A DNA stretch of 64,000 bases from an uncultured Prevotella sp. (GCA_944320235.1 CALUGQ010000006.1:62001-126000); one strand, 5' to 3'. Counted from the stretch's first letter, positions 55,257 through 64,000 are shown. The notes: generated by a model not told the origin, from the sequence alone. Numbers and translations: made by a program.

Positions 55257-55556
55257 ATGAATTTTCCATACGCACTGACCATTGCGGCCTGCCTTGCCGT
55301 GACCTGCGCCACTGCGCAGACGGCGCGCACAGACAAGTTGTCGCCGCTCGTCCGCAAGGCAGCGAACCAAGCCCATGTCCAAAGAACGGCCCCCGAGGCC
55401 GGCGACATACGCTCTGATGTAGCCCATTTCGCTTTCAACGGGCGTACATACGCCTGGAACTCAAACACAGGCACCTCCATGGCCACACCTGTCGTTGCCG
55501 GAGCCATAGCCCTTTGGCTGCAAGCCCCCCACCACCGACATCACACCGGCCGATCA
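55257..55556 (+). pseudogene. Subtilase (S8) remnant
   Basis: An exported-type N-terminus (MNFPYALTIAACLAVTCATA, then KLSPLVRKAANQA) runs directly into the serine active-site block of subtilases, YAWNSNTGTSMATPVVAGAIALWLQA. The Asp and His catalytic regions expected in between are absent, implying a large internal deletion. Next to a C-run at 55526-55531 the frame leaves the family-like sequence; shifting by one restores APTTDITPADQT, so a frameshift is likely. The remnant ends against the 3' end of the CatA-like gene. It cannot be an active protease. Confidence 0.72.
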
Positions 55557-56177
55557 AACCTGCAATTTGCTGATTTCTTTTTGCAGATTGTCCAGGAAGC
55601 GGGCAGCGTGCGCTCCGTCCATCTGCGTGTGATGGAACTGGAACGACACCGTGAGCGTGGTCTTGAATAGGTGTTTGCGATATCTGCCCCATATCATGAA
55701 CGGGTTGTTGAACACTCCGCTGTACATTCCCACCGCGCCGTCTATGTCGTATTGGGCCAGGGCCGAGGTGCCTATCACCATGCTTTCCGTCAGGTCGTGG
55801 TTTCTGCACGTCTCGGCCACCTGCCTTGTCAGCCGCATATAGTCGGCATTGAACTGCCGCAGGTCGGCGGTGAAGGGGATGTCGCACGAGCTTACCTCGC
55901 CCTCGCTGTTGGCCACGATGGTGTTCACGGCGATGGTGTCGTACTGCACCAGCCTGCCGCCTACGGGCAGTGTGTAGAACTCCTTGACGGCGCTCGCCGC
56001 CCGTCCTATGCACCAGCACATCAGCATGTTAAACTTCATGCCACGCCGCCGGGCGGCCTTCCTGAGGCGCGTCACGTCGAGAGTCTTGATAAATGTCACC
56101 ATGGGCATGGGCGCGTTCATCCACATTTCGAATGCGTATGCCCGCGTGGTCTCCTTAGGGTTCACTTCTGTTTTCAT
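55554..56177 (-). CDS. CatA-like (chloramphenicol acetyltransferase fold) acetyltransferase
   Basis: The 207-residue protein belongs to the CAT family: FEMWMNAPMPMVTFIKTLDV, GMKFNMLMCWCIGRAAS, and the catalytic block FQFHHTQMDGAHAARFLDNL with the HHxxxDG motif. CAT-fold enzymes O-acetylate small molecules, chloramphenicol in resistant strains. Divergence from classical CAT suggests another substrate, so resistance should not be assumed. Its start overlaps the double-GNAT gene by 4 nt, forming a two-gene acyltransferase operon. Confidence 0.88.
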   Translation of the reverse strand: MKTEVNPKETTRAYAFEMWMNAPMPMVTFIKTLDVTRLRKAARRRGMKFNMLMCWCIGRAASAVKEFYTLPVGGRLVQYDTIAVNTIVANSEGEVSSCDIPFTADLRQFNADYMRLTRQVAETCRNHDLTESMVIGTSALAQYDIDGAVGMYSGVFNNPFMIWGRYRKHLFKTTLTVSFQFHHTQMDGAHAARFLDNLQKEISKLQV

Positions 56178-57199
56178 TGCGCCTTCGCTTCTACGTCACC
56201 AAGCTCGCGCTTGAAACAGATCATATCCTTCAATATCTTGCCCTCCTCTATGATTGGATGGTCATAGTTTTTGAGGAAGAAATCCTTTATGGTATGCGAA
56301 TAACCAAAACCACAATTCTCATAAAAAGATACGGTCGCCCTGCTGTCACCTGTGCCGACAAGCATGATACGGTATCTGTTCTTATAGTGATTGCACAGAA
56401 ACCTTACCATACTTCGCCCATGGCCCTTACGCTGTAAAGAGGGGGCGACTGCCAGGTTCTTTAACTCTACTACGCCGTCGCCTTCATCGGTCGCAACAGC
56501 AACAGCGACTGCCGCTTCCTCACTGTCCACCATCACGAACATCTCCCCTCGGTCCAGATAGCGATCAATCATCGATTCCTGTTCATCGCCGATAAGCAAT
56601 AGTGGCAAATATCGTTTCTTGTCCGTTGTGACACGACGAATCTGAAGCCATGCTTTCCATTCTTCTTTTGTCAAGCTCATAAAGTGCTCTGTGCGCAGGT
56701 CGCCAAGCGGCGAAGGCTTGCCTGTCTCGGTGTGATGGAAGCGGAAGCCGCACTTCTCCATCACCCTGCGCGACTGGGCGTTGCCGTCATAGTGGCCGCA
56801 CCACACCCTGCGGTAACCAAGCACCTCGAAGCAGCGGCGGAGCAGGCAAGCCACGGCCTCGGGCGTGAGTCCGCGCCCCCAGTAGGGCCGGCCTATCCAG
56901 TAGCCTATCTCGGCGTCGCCTGCCGCCATCTGCGCACTGTGCAGCCCGTCGGCGGTCATTATGCCCGCGCTGCCCACCGGCTCGCCCGTCTCGCGCAGCA
57001 CCATGGCGTAAGTCTCGGGAGCGGCGAACACCGTGCGTATTATCTCGCGGCTGTGTTCTACTGACGTGTGCGGCTCCCATCCGGCTATCGGGCCTATGGC
57101 CGGGTCGGAGGCATATTTGTACATGGCTTCGGCGTCGCTCTCGCGCCACGGGCGCAACAGTAGCCGCTCCGTGAGCAGTTGGGAAGTAGGGAGGTTCAT
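56174..57199 (-). CDS. Tandem GNAT acetyltransferase fusion
   Basis: The 341-residue protein carries two GNAT domains. Residues 1-185 are RimJ/RimL-like: LLTERLLLRPWRESDAEAMYKYASDP, AEIGYWIGRPYWGRGLTPEAVACLL and VMEKCGFRFHHTE. Residues about 190-330 form a second GNAT: VVELKNLAVAPSLQRKGHGRSMVRFLCNHY and FYENCGFGYSH, with the acetyl-CoA loop QRKGHG. DNA for the second domain (about 56190-56640) is visibly more AT-rich than the first, suggesting a fusion with a foreign gene. Substrates are unknown. Confidence 0.85.
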   Translation of the reverse strand: MNLPTSQLLTERLLLRPWRESDAEAMYKYASDPAIGPIAGWEPHTSVEHSREIIRTVFAAPETYAMVLRETGEPVGSAGIMTADGLHSAQMAAGDAEIGYWIGRPYWGRGLTPEAVACLLRRCFEVLGYRRVWCGHYDGNAQSRRVMEKCGFRFHHTETGKPSPLGDLRTEHFMSLTKEEWKAWLQIRRVTTDKKRYLPLLLIGDEQESMIDRYLDRGEMFVMVDSEEAAVAVAVATDEGDGVVELKNLAVAPSLQRKGHGRSMVRFLCNHYKNRYRIMLVGTGDSRATVSFYENCGFGYSHTIKDFFLKNYDHPIIEEGKILKDMICFKRELGDVEAKAQ

Positions 57200-57238
57200 G
57201 TTGTTGTCGTTGGATTTCTGTTTCGGTTATATGACTTG

Positions 57239-57246
57239 CAAATGTA
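57239..57246 (-). promoter_or_regulatory. -7 box of the GNAT-CatA operon
   Basis: The minus strand reads TACATTTG (TAnnTTTG), 39 nt upstream of the start. Confidence 0.5.
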
Positions 57247-57422
57247 CGTATTATGCGCAAGATTGCATGGCGCGTGTGCGTTAATTTATGCAAACGCCAT
57301 GTGTGAGGGGCAGGCAGCCGTCAGGAAGGCGGGCAGGCTGCGCCGCCGGCAACTGCAATTATTGATATGCGGCCAGCCACCGCCGCCACACGCTGTAACC
57401 TATTGATAGTCAGAGGGGTTGC

Positions 57423-57510
57423 GAAACGTGCCGTTTTGGCCTCCAAAACGGCACGTTTCAGGCTGTAAAACGGCGTGTTTTGCAACGCGAAACGGCACGT
57501 TTTGCGATGG
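57423..57510 (+). repeat. 22-bp-period array J (four units, best conserved)
   Basis: Units 57423-57444, 57445-57466, 57467-57488 and 57489-57510 all begin (G/A)AAACG and carry GCCGTTTT, GGCACGTTT, GGCGTGTTTT and GGCACGTTTT at the same place. Adjacent units can pair (AAACGTGCCGTTTT against its near complement). The 507-base gap to the TonB-dependent receptor holds this array and promoters only. Confidence 0.8.
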
Positions 57511-57610
57511 CAGGCGGCAGGCTTTGTTTTTTGATACGCGCCATGGGCGCTAATGCCTTTGGCCTGACGCGGCATTGGCCGGTAAAAAAACAAAAGGTTT
57601 TGCGGCACAT

Positions 57611-57638
57611 TTTGTTTCGCATAAATTTCTTATCTTTG
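57611..57638 (+). promoter_or_regulatory. Probable promoter of the TonB-dependent receptor gene
   Basis: TATCTTTG (57631-57638) fits the -7 box; TTTG lies 16 nt upstream, shorter than usual. Confidence 0.5.
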
Positions 57639-57706
57639 CACTGCCCGTCCGGCTTCCGCTCCACAGGCGGTCAAGCCTCGCGAGACGGGACAACATCGCA
57701 CACGAT

Positions 57707-60169
57707 ATGTTTTGTAGAGAAAAGAATGCCGTCTGGTACGGCGAAAGAGCGCGGAGCCGCAGCGGCAGCCAGTCCTGGCGCCTGCCGCTGGCAGTTGTCG
57801 CGCTGTTGCTGCTGCCATGCTTCTGCGCGTTGTGCATGGCACAGGGCAGCGGGTTCACTGTGCGCGGGCGTGTGGTGGACGCGCTGTCGCGCCAGCCTGT
57901 GCCTTTCGCTTTGGTCACTGTATATGGCAACGCTGGCAAGGGGGCATCAGCCGACAGCCTCGGGCGGTTTGCCATCAATGGTGTGGAGCCAGGCTTGCAA
58001 CGCCTTGCCGTTTCGTGCATGGGCTACAAGGACGCTGTGTCTGACGAGTATGTGGTGTCGGCCACGCTGCCCCCCGTGGTGGTAGAGATGGAGGAGGACG
58101 CATCGGTGCTGGCCGGCGTTACCGTCAGTGCAACGCCGTTGCGCATAGAAAAGGTGAGTCCCGTCAGCCTGCACGTGATAGGCATGGGCGAGATAGAGAA
58201 GAGCCCGGGCGGCAATCGCGACATATCGCGCATTGTCCGTTCTTATCCCGGAGTGTCGTTCTCGCCCATCGGCTACCGCAACGACCTCATAGTGCGCGGC
58301 GGCTCGCCGTCGGAGAACCGCTTTTACCTTGACGGCATCGAGATTCCCAACATCAACCACTTTGCCACACAGGGCGCCACGGGCGGGCCGGTGAGCATAC
58401 TCAACGCCGATTTCATACGCGAGGTGCAATTCTATACGGGAGCGTTCCCGGCCGACAAGGGAGGGGCACTAAGCTCGGTGCTGGACATAAGGCTGCGTGA
58501 CGGCAACCCCGACGGCAACAGCCTGAAGGCAACGCTCGGCGCGTCGGAGGTGTCGCTGAGCGCGTCGGGGCACTTCGGGCTGCGCACCACGTACCTGATC
58601 TCTGTCAGGCAGTCGTACTTGCAGCTGCTGTTCAAGATGCTTGGCCTGCCGTTTCTGCCCAACTTCATCGACGGACAGTTCAAGATAAAGACCCGGCTGA
58701 CCGAACGTGACGAGCTGACCGTGCTCGGGCTGGCTGGGATAGACAACATGAGGCTGAACACCGACGAGGAGGGCGAGGACGCGGAGTACCTGCTGAGCTA
58801 CCTGCCGCGCATCAAGCAAAACACCTTTACCATAGGGACGGCCTACAAGCACTATGCCGGGCGCAACGTGAGCACGCTGTCGTTGGGCTACAACTACCTG
58901 TACAACAGCAACCTGAAATACCGGAACAACGATGACTCCTCGCCCGATAACCTGACGCTCGACCTCGCTTCGCACGAGCAGAAGGCCACGCTGAGAGCCG
59001 AAAACCGCACCTACGGCGAGCGGTGGACGCTGGCCGGGGGCGCAGAGGCGTATTACGCGCGGTATGACGACCGCACGTTTCAGCGGGTCTATGGCAATGG
59101 CGGAAGGACAGACCGCAGCCAGTCGGCATCTATCGGCATGGCCGGGTGGGGAGCGTTCGCCTCGGCCCGCTACAAGTCGGCCGGCGGGAAGCTTACCGCC
59201 ACGGCAGGACTGCGCATGGACGGCTGCGGATATTCGGCGCGGATGGCACGTGTGTGGGAGAACATCTCGCCCACGGTGTCGGTATCGTGGCGAGTGTTCC
59301 CGGCACTGGCTCTCAACGCCGCGGCTGGACTTTACCACCAGTTGCCGCCCTACACGGCGCTCGGTTACAAGGACAGCGAGGGCCGCTATGCCAACAAGGG
59401 CCTGCGCTATATGCGGGTGGCCAACGCCAACGCCGGGGCGGAGTGGAATGTGTCGGAGGCCATGGTGGTGGCCGTTGAGGGGTTCTTTAAGCGCTACTCG
59501 CGCCTGCCGCTGTCGGTTGCCGACGGCATTCCGCTCTCGTGCAAGGGCAACGACTACGGCGTGGTGGGCAACGAGCTGCTTGTGCCAAACGCCGAGGGCC
59601 GCGCATACGGCATTGAGGCATCGCTGCGCTGGCAGAAGCCAGGGCGGTTTGTGTCGGTGGCCTCGCTCACGGTGTATCGCAGCGAGTTCCGCAGCTCGGC
59701 AGAAAAGGAGGCTTACGTTCCGTCGGCATGGGACAACAGGTTCATCGCCAACGTGAGCGGCACATACGAGTTGCCGCATGAATGGAGCGTAGGAGCCAAG
59801 CTGAGCGCAGTTGGCGGCAGCCCTTACACGCCCTATGACGAGGACAAGTCGTCGCTAGTGGAGGCATGGGATGCGCAGGGCAGGCCATATCTCGACTACT
59901 CGCGCTACAATACAGGAAGGCTTGACGCGTTTTTCCAACTCGACGTGAGGGTGGACAAGGACTTTTACTTCCGCAACTGGCGGCTCGGCATATACATAGA
60001 CCTGCAGAACGTAACAAAGAGCGTGCTGAAGCAGCCCGACGTGCTGATGAGCACCGGAGTGGTGGAAAATCCCGGCGCGCCGGCATCCGAGCAACGCTAT
60101 CGGATGAAGCATATAGCCCAGGAAAGTGGCACGCTGATGCCCACGGTGGGGCTTACGGTGGAATTCTGA
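57707..60169 (+). CDS. TonB-dependent receptor with CarboxypepD-like N-terminal domain
   Basis: The 820-residue outer-membrane protein has a signal region (WRLPLAVVALLLLPCFCALCMAQ), a carboxypeptidase-regulatory-like domain (FTVRGRVVDALSRQPVPFALVTVYGNAGKGASADSLGRF), a plug domain (DISRIVRSYPGVSF, NDLIVRGGSPSENRFYLDGIEIPNINHF) and a barrel ending in a terminal Phe (GLTVEF). No SusD partner follows, so this is not a typical starch-type SusC pair; import of a siderophore, vitamin or oligosaccharide remains open. The start is the first ATG after the promoter. Confidence 0.88.
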   Translation: MFCREKNAVWYGERARSRSGSQSWRLPLAVVALLLLPCFCALCMAQGSGFTVRGRVVDALSRQPVPFALVTVYGNAGKGASADSLGRFAINGVEPGLQRLAVSCMGYKDAVSDEYVVSATLPPVVVEMEEDASVLAGVTVSATPLRIEKVSPVSLHVIGMGEIEKSPGGNRDISRIVRSYPGVSFSPIGYRNDLIVRGGSPSENRFYLDGIEIPNINHFATQGATGGPVSILNADFIREVQFYTGAFPADKGGALSSVLDIRLRDGNPDGNSLKATLGASEVSLSASGHFGLRTTYLISVRQSYLQLLFKMLGLPFLPNFIDGQFKIKTRLTERDELTVLGLAGIDNMRLNTDEEGEDAEYLLSYLPRIKQNTFTIGTAYKHYAGRNVSTLSLGYNYLYNSNLKYRNNDDSSPDNLTLDLASHEQKATLRAENRTYGERWTLAGGAEAYYARYDDRTFQRVYGNGGRTDRSQSASIGMAGWGAFASARYKSAGGKLTATAGLRMDGCGYSARMARVWENISPTVSVSWRVFPALALNAAAGLYHQLPPYTALGYKDSEGRYANKGLRYMRVANANAGAEWNVSEAMVVAVEGFFKRYSRLPLSVADGIPLSCKGNDYGVVGNELLVPNAEGRAYGIEASLRWQKPGRFVSVASLTVYRSEFRSSAEKEAYVPSAWDNRFIANVSGTYELPHEWSVGAKLSAVGGSPYTPYDEDKSSLVEAWDAQGRPYLDYSRYNTGRLDAFFQLDVRVDKDFYFRNWRLGIYIDLQNVTKSVLKQPDVLMSTGVVENPGAPASEQRYRMKHIAQESGTLMPTVGLTVEF

Positions 60170-60655
60170 AGGGCAGGAAGAATCACACAATATCCACGTT
60201 CATTATGGCATTCACGGCACTCTGCCCTTTGGCAGTACGATAAATTGCTGTATTGCCATCCGATTACAAACCACTAGCCCCCAACCGGTCATAGGAGGCT
60301 GTTTCAAGTCACGGCATGGCGCATACAGAAAAGCCAGACGACGGAGCACGCGTTTTTATTGTATATTTGCAAGTATGGGCAAAATGCGGATATTCATATT
60401 TATTTAATTATACATTCTTGCATATCTAACCTTTTTACATTACCTTTGTGCCAAAATAGGCAGCACGTTGGGAACAGAATGCAAACATACTCTTCCCGGT
60501 CGGCATCATCTTTGCCAGAACCTCGCAGCCCAATGCCTTAAAGAACGGAGCTGCCATACAGCCCATTGGCAGGCATGACAAGAGCGTGGCAACATTGCAG
60601 GCCACATTCCACACGCCACCGGCAGCCACCATGAATTTATTGATAACTAAAACCA
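60170..60655. other. Intergenic region before the GH31 gene
   Basis: This 486-base gap holds a consensus promoter at 60418-60448, a second -7-like TATATTTG at 60362-60369 and a weak minus-strand 22-bp-like unit near 60282-60325 with TTTGTAATC. No gene is seen. Confidence 0.45.
60418..60448 (+). promoter_or_regulatory. Bacteroidetes-type promoter of the GH31-GH3 unit
   Basis: TTG (60418-60420) and TACCTTTG (60441-60448) with a 20-nt spacer; leader of about 200 nt before the GH31 start. Confidence 0.68.
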
Positions 60656-63622
60656 ATGACAACAAAAAAGATTTTTTTGGCCGCAATGGCCTTCTTAGGG
60701 CCATCATGCGCCATGGCCACAAACGTACAACCCACCGAACACGGCATCACCATCCCCATCGACGAAGCCTCGCAAAGCTCGGCAGGAACGGTGAGGCTGA
60801 CCGTAATGACAGACAACATAATAAGGGTGGAGGCTGCGCCGGGAAAGGAACTGCCACAGGCGAGGAAGAGCCTCATCATCGTTCCACAAGCACACACAGG
60901 CAAGTATACTTGGAACGAAAGGGGCGACAGCATTGACCTTACCACCCGCACACTCAAAGTGAGCATAAGCCGGACCACAGGCGGCATCGTGTTCCGCGAC
61001 AGGCAGTCAGGCCGTGTTCTGCTGCGCGAAGCGGCAAGCGGCGGCAAGACATTCACCAAGTACGTGTCTCCGCAGACCACACTGCCCGAAGGCTACCGGC
61101 CATCGGCTCCGGGCGAGGTGAACTGGGGCAAGACAGCTGAGCACAACAAGCTATCCGAAAAACAACGCACGGGCTACACGTGGCACGCCCTCTTTGACAG
61201 CCCTGCCGACGAGGCCTTTTACGGACTGGGGCAACACCAGGCCGAAGAAATGAACTACAAGGGCCGCAACGAGGAGCTTTTCCAGTACAACACCAAGGTG
61301 TCTGTGCCGTTCGTGATGAGCACCAAGGGCTACGGACTGCTCTGGGACAGCTACTCTTACTGCCGCTGGGGCAACCCCAACGACTACCTCCAGCTCTGCC
61401 ACGCCTTCGCGCTGCGCGACAAGCAGGGGCGGCCTGGCGCGCTCACAGGCTCGTATACTGACAAGGACGGGAAGACGCTCACGCGCCGCGAAGATTCCAT
61501 CTACTTCGAGCACTCAGGCGTGATAGGCAACCTGCCCAAGGGATTCAAGCTCGACGGCTCTTCCGTCACCTACGAGGGAACGCTCACCGCGCCGCAGACC
61601 GCCACCTACCACTTCATACTCTACTACGCCGGATACGTCAAGGTGTACCTCGGCGACAGCCTCGTGGTGCCTGAGCGGTGGCGCACGGCGTGGAACCCAA
61701 ACTCTTACAAGTTCACCATGCGCATGGAGAAGGGCCGCCCCATGCCCCTGCGCATAGAGTGGCTGCCCGACGGCGGCACGTCGTACTGCGGCCTCAGGGC
61801 GGCCACACCGCAAACCGACGAGGAGCAAGGCCGCCTGTCCATCTGGAGCGAAATGTCGCCAACAATGGACTATTACTTCATAGCAGGCAACTCAATGGAC
61901 AGCATCATCAGCGGCTACCGTCGCCTCACGGGCCGCGCGCAGGTGATGCCAAAGTGGGCACTAGGCTTCTGGCAGAGCCGCGAACGCTACAAGACGCAGG
62001 CCGAGGTGCTATCTACGCTGGCCGAGTTCCGCCGCAGGCGCATACCTGTGGACAACATCGTGCAAGACTGGAACTACTGGGAGGACGACCAGTGGGGCAG
62101 CCACCGTTTCGACCCCAAGCGCTACCCCGACCCGCAACAGATGCTCGACAGCGTACACGCCATGCACGGGAAGTTCATGATTTCGGTGTGGCCAAAGTTC
62201 TACTGCAACACCGACAACTACAAAGCTCTCGACGCACGGGGATGGATGTACCGCCAGGCAGTGACCGACTCCATACGCGACTGGGTAGGCCCGGGCTACG
62301 TAGGCTCCTTCTACGATGCCTACTCGGCCGGGGCACGCAAGCTCTTCTGGCAGCAGATGGACGACAACCTATACTCCAAATACGCCAAAGGGATAGACGC
62401 ATGGTGGATGGACGCCTCCGAGCCCAACGTGCGCGACTGCACGCCGATAGGCTACCGCAAGGCTCTATGCGGCCCTACAGCCCTGGGTACGAGCGATGAG
62501 TACTTCAACGCTTACTCCATTGTGAACGCCGACGCCATCTACAACGGCCAGCGCTCCGTCGACCCCGACCGCCGCGTGTTCCTGCTCACGCGCAGCGGCT
62601 TCGCCGGGCTGCAACGCTACAGCACAGCCACATGGAGCGGCGACATCGGCACACGGTGGGAGGATATGCGCGCACAGATGACAGCGGGCATCAACTTCTC
62701 TATGTCGGGCATACCTTTCTGGGGCATGGACCAGGGCGGCTTCTGCGTGGAGAAGCGGTACGTGGCCGCACAGAAACTGTTCGACAAGACCGGACGCGAG
62801 AACGCCGACCTGGCAGAGTGGCGTGAGCTACAGGCTCGGTGGAACCAGTTTGGCTGCTTCATACCGCTCTACCGCGCCCACGGCCAGTGGCCCCTGCGCG
62901 AGGTATGGAACATAGCACCCGAGGGGCATCCAGCTTATGAGAGCATCACTTTCTACCACCGCCTGCGCTACCGCCTCATGCCTTACCTCTACTCCATGGC
63001 CGGATGGGTGTGGCTCAAGGACTACACCATGCTGCGCGGACTGGCCATGGACTTCGCCGACGATACACGCGTACTGGGCATCGGCGACCAGTGGATGTTC
63101 GGGCCTGCGCTGATGGCCTGCCCCGTCGGCCTGTACAAGGCACGCTCGCGCGAGGTTTACTTCCCCCGCCAGTGCGGTTGGTACGACCTGTACAGCGGCA
63201 GGCACAACGCAGGGGGGCAACAACTGAAGGTCGACGCGCCCTACGGGCGCATACCGGTGTTTGCCCGCGAGGGTGCCATACTGCCCTTCGGGCCGGCCAT
63301 ACAGTGGAGCGACGAGCGGCAGGCTGACACTATTTGCCTCTACATATATGCCGGTGCCGACGGCCACTTCATGCTCTACGAGGACGAAGGCACCAATTAC
63401 AACTATGAGAAAGGCCGCTACTCTACCATCGACATCAACTACGATGACAGCTCGCGCCGCCTCACCATCGGCTCACGCAAGGGTTCGTTCGAGGGGATGC
63501 CCGACAGCCGCAGCTTCCGAGCCGTGCTCGTCACGCCCGACAGGCCCGTGGCACTCAATCCCGACACCACCGAAGGGCTGCTCGTGCAATACAACGGCAA
63601 GGAGGTAAGCATACAATTATGA
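60656..63622 (+). CDS. Exported glycoside hydrolase family 31 with PA14-like insert (alpha-xylosidase-like)
   Basis: The 988-residue protein has a signal peptide (MTTKKIFLAAMAFLGPSCAMA), an N-terminal beta-sandwich with FYGLGQHQAEEMNYKGR, an inserted PA14-like domain at about 245-375 (SVTYEGTLTAPQTATYHFILYYAGYVKVYLGDSLVV), a GH31 barrel with nucleophile Asp in GIDAWWMDASEPN and acid/base Asp in TATWSGDIGTRWEDM, and C-terminal sandwiches. The PA14 insert and motifs match alpha-xylosidases from xyloglucan loci. The GH3 gene 19 nt downstream supports a glycan-degradation operon. Confidence 0.92.
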   Translation: MTTKKIFLAAMAFLGPSCAMATNVQPTEHGITIPIDEASQSSAGTVRLTVMTDNIIRVEAAPGKELPQARKSLIIVPQAHTGKYTWNERGDSIDLTTRTLKVSISRTTGGIVFRDRQSGRVLLREAASGGKTFTKYVSPQTTLPEGYRPSAPGEVNWGKTAEHNKLSEKQRTGYTWHALFDSPADEAFYGLGQHQAEEMNYKGRNEELFQYNTKVSVPFVMSTKGYGLLWDSYSYCRWGNPNDYLQLCHAFALRDKQGRPGALTGSYTDKDGKTLTRREDSIYFEHSGVIGNLPKGFKLDGSSVTYEGTLTAPQTATYHFILYYAGYVKVYLGDSLVVPERWRTAWNPNSYKFTMRMEKGRPMPLRIEWLPDGGTSYCGLRAATPQTDEEQGRLSIWSEMSPTMDYYFIAGNSMDSIISGYRRLTGRAQVMPKWALGFWQSRERYKTQAEVLSTLAEFRRRRIPVDNIVQDWNYWEDDQWGSHRFDPKRYPDPQQMLDSVHAMHGKFMISVWPKFYCNTDNYKALDARGWMYRQAVTDSIRDWVGPGYVGSFYDAYSAGARKLFWQQMDDNLYSKYAKGIDAWWMDASEPNVRDCTPIGYRKALCGPTALGTSDEYFNAYSIVNADAIYNGQRSVDPDRRVFLLTRSGFAGLQRYSTATWSGDIGTRWEDMRAQMTAGINFSMSGIPFWGMDQGGFCVEKRYVAAQKLFDKTGRENADLAEWRELQARWNQFGCFIPLYRAHGQWPLREVWNIAPEGHPAYESITFYHRLRYRLMPYLYSMAGWVWLKDYTMLRGLAMDFADDTRVLGIGDQWMFGPALMACPVGLYKARSREVYFPRQCGWYDLYSGRHNAGGQQLKVDAPYGRIPVFAREGAILPFGPAIQWSDERQADTICLYIYAGADGHFMLYEDEGTNYNYEKGRYSTIDINYDDSSRRLTIGSRKGSFEGMPDSRSFRAVLVTPDRPVALNPDTTEGLLVQYNGKEVSIQL

Positions 63623-63641
63623 AACAACAAAACTACACAAT

Positions 63642-64000
63642 ATGAAACGCATACTGATACAAATCGTCGCTGCGGCAGTCACACTCAATGCCGCAGCACA
63701 GACCGATACGCCGGTCTACCTCAACCCCGACGCACCCCTGGAGGAGCGCGTGCAAGACGCGCTTAGCCGCATGACGCTCCATGAGAAAGTGCATATACTC
63801 CACGCGCAAAGCAAGTTCTCATCGGCTGGGGTGCCGCGGCTGGGCATACGCCAGCTCAACATGGCCGACGGGCCGCACGGCGTGCGCGAGGAGATTGAGT
63901 GGAACTCATGGAGCCCGGCGCGCTGGACCAACGACTCATGCGTGGCGTTCCCCTCGCTGACGTGCCTCGCCGCCACGTGGAACCGCGACCTGGCCGCCCT
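63642..64000 (+). CDS. Glycoside hydrolase family 3 (beta-glucosidase-like), N-terminal part
   Basis: This gene runs off the right edge; 119 codons are visible. It has a signal peptide (MKRILIQIVAAAVTLNAAAQ) and GH3 N-terminal motifs: LEERVQDALSRMTLHEKVHILHAQSKFSS, VPRLGIRQLNMADGPHGVREE and AFPSLTCLAATWNRDL. GH3 enzymes remove beta-linked glucose or xylose from chain ends. Spacing of 19 nt to the GH31 gene suggests co-transcription. Active-site residues further on are outside the window. Confidence 0.92.
   Translation, partial: MKRILIQIVAAAVTLNAAAQTDTPVYLNPDAPLEERVQDALSRMTLHEKVHILHAQSKFSSAGVPRLGIRQLNMADGPHGVREEIEWNSWSPARWTNDSCVAFPSLTCLAATWNRDLAA

Noticed and set aside
55554-56177. Chloramphenicol resistance gene
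   Set aside because: The catalytic motif is present but many CAT-fold enzymes act on other substrates, and nothing here shows chloramphenicol as the substrate.
57707-60169. SusC of a polysaccharide utilization locus
   Set aside because: No SusD follows and the N-terminal layout is that of general CarboxypepD-type TonB receptors, although glycoside hydrolases lie downstream.

Overview
The window looks like a chromosomal segment from a moderately GC-rich member of the Bacteroidota, most likely Prevotellaceae. The basis is the family content: a DUF3078 barrel, DUF1573, PCMD-domain proteins, a DPP5-like peptidase, fucose isomerase with a rhamnose-type mutarotase, and a DAHP synthase fused to chorismate mutase. 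Many intergenic regions also carry the Bacteroidetes promoter signature (TTTG, 19-21 nt, TAnnTTTG), and Shine-Dalgarno sequences are mostly absent. No tRNA, rRNA, CRISPR array, intact insertion sequence or prophage was recognised.

Layout. 1-12 kb: 3' end of uridine kinase, a DUF308 membrane protein, a histidine phosphatase, Hsp20, Mfd (with two unusual insertions), a GH105 hydrolase, DUF1573, a YcxB/SUFU-like protein and DUF3078. 12-19.4 kb: pyrG-yidC, then a DPP5-like dipeptidyl peptidase and an MFS transporter, plausibly a peptide-scavenging pair. 19.8-24 kb: surface polysaccharide genes (a phosphoglycosyl transferase, a WecA-like transferase, two GT2 enzymes). 24-26.8 kb: lutABC for lactate oxidation. 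27-30.7 kb: an export/surface operon (PCMD lipoprotein, beta-barrel, calycin-like/PCMD protein). 30.9-36.6 kb: dTDP-3-amino-sugar genes (rfbB, fdtA, fdtB, a FemAB/GNAT-like acyltransferase) with purT and a small sigma-region-4-like protein between them. 36.7-39.3 kb: phosphodiesterase, cytidylate-kinase-like protein, MATE transporter. 39.8-43.2 kb: a decaying 2-aminoethylphosphonate locus, with a 5'-truncated and nonsense-mutated DUF5690 gene, phnX with an in-frame stop, and intact phnW. 43.5-48.7 kb: a TerB-DnaJ protein and the Phe/Tyr operon (pheA, aminotransferase, DAHP synthase/chorismate mutase, tyrA) with a long leader. 48.9-52.3 kb: fucose genes (rhaM-type mutarotase, fucI, divergent AraC regulator). 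52.3-57.2 kb: a candidate small RNA, aroC, an SlyD-like isomerase, a small secreted protein, a subtilase remnant, and a CatA-like plus double-GNAT pair. 57.7-64 kb: a TonB-dependent receptor, a GH31 with a PA14-like insert, and the start of a GH3.

The most unusual signal is non-coding. At least nine intergenic gaps carry degenerate tandem arrays with an exact 22-bp period, built on a self-complementary core close to AAACGGCCCGTTT and often next to an AT-rich TGTAAnnATTTGTTAC-like box. The period is not a multiple of three, the arrays avoid genes, and they lack the conserved-repeat/unique-spacer organisation of CRISPR. I do not recognise them as a described repeat family.
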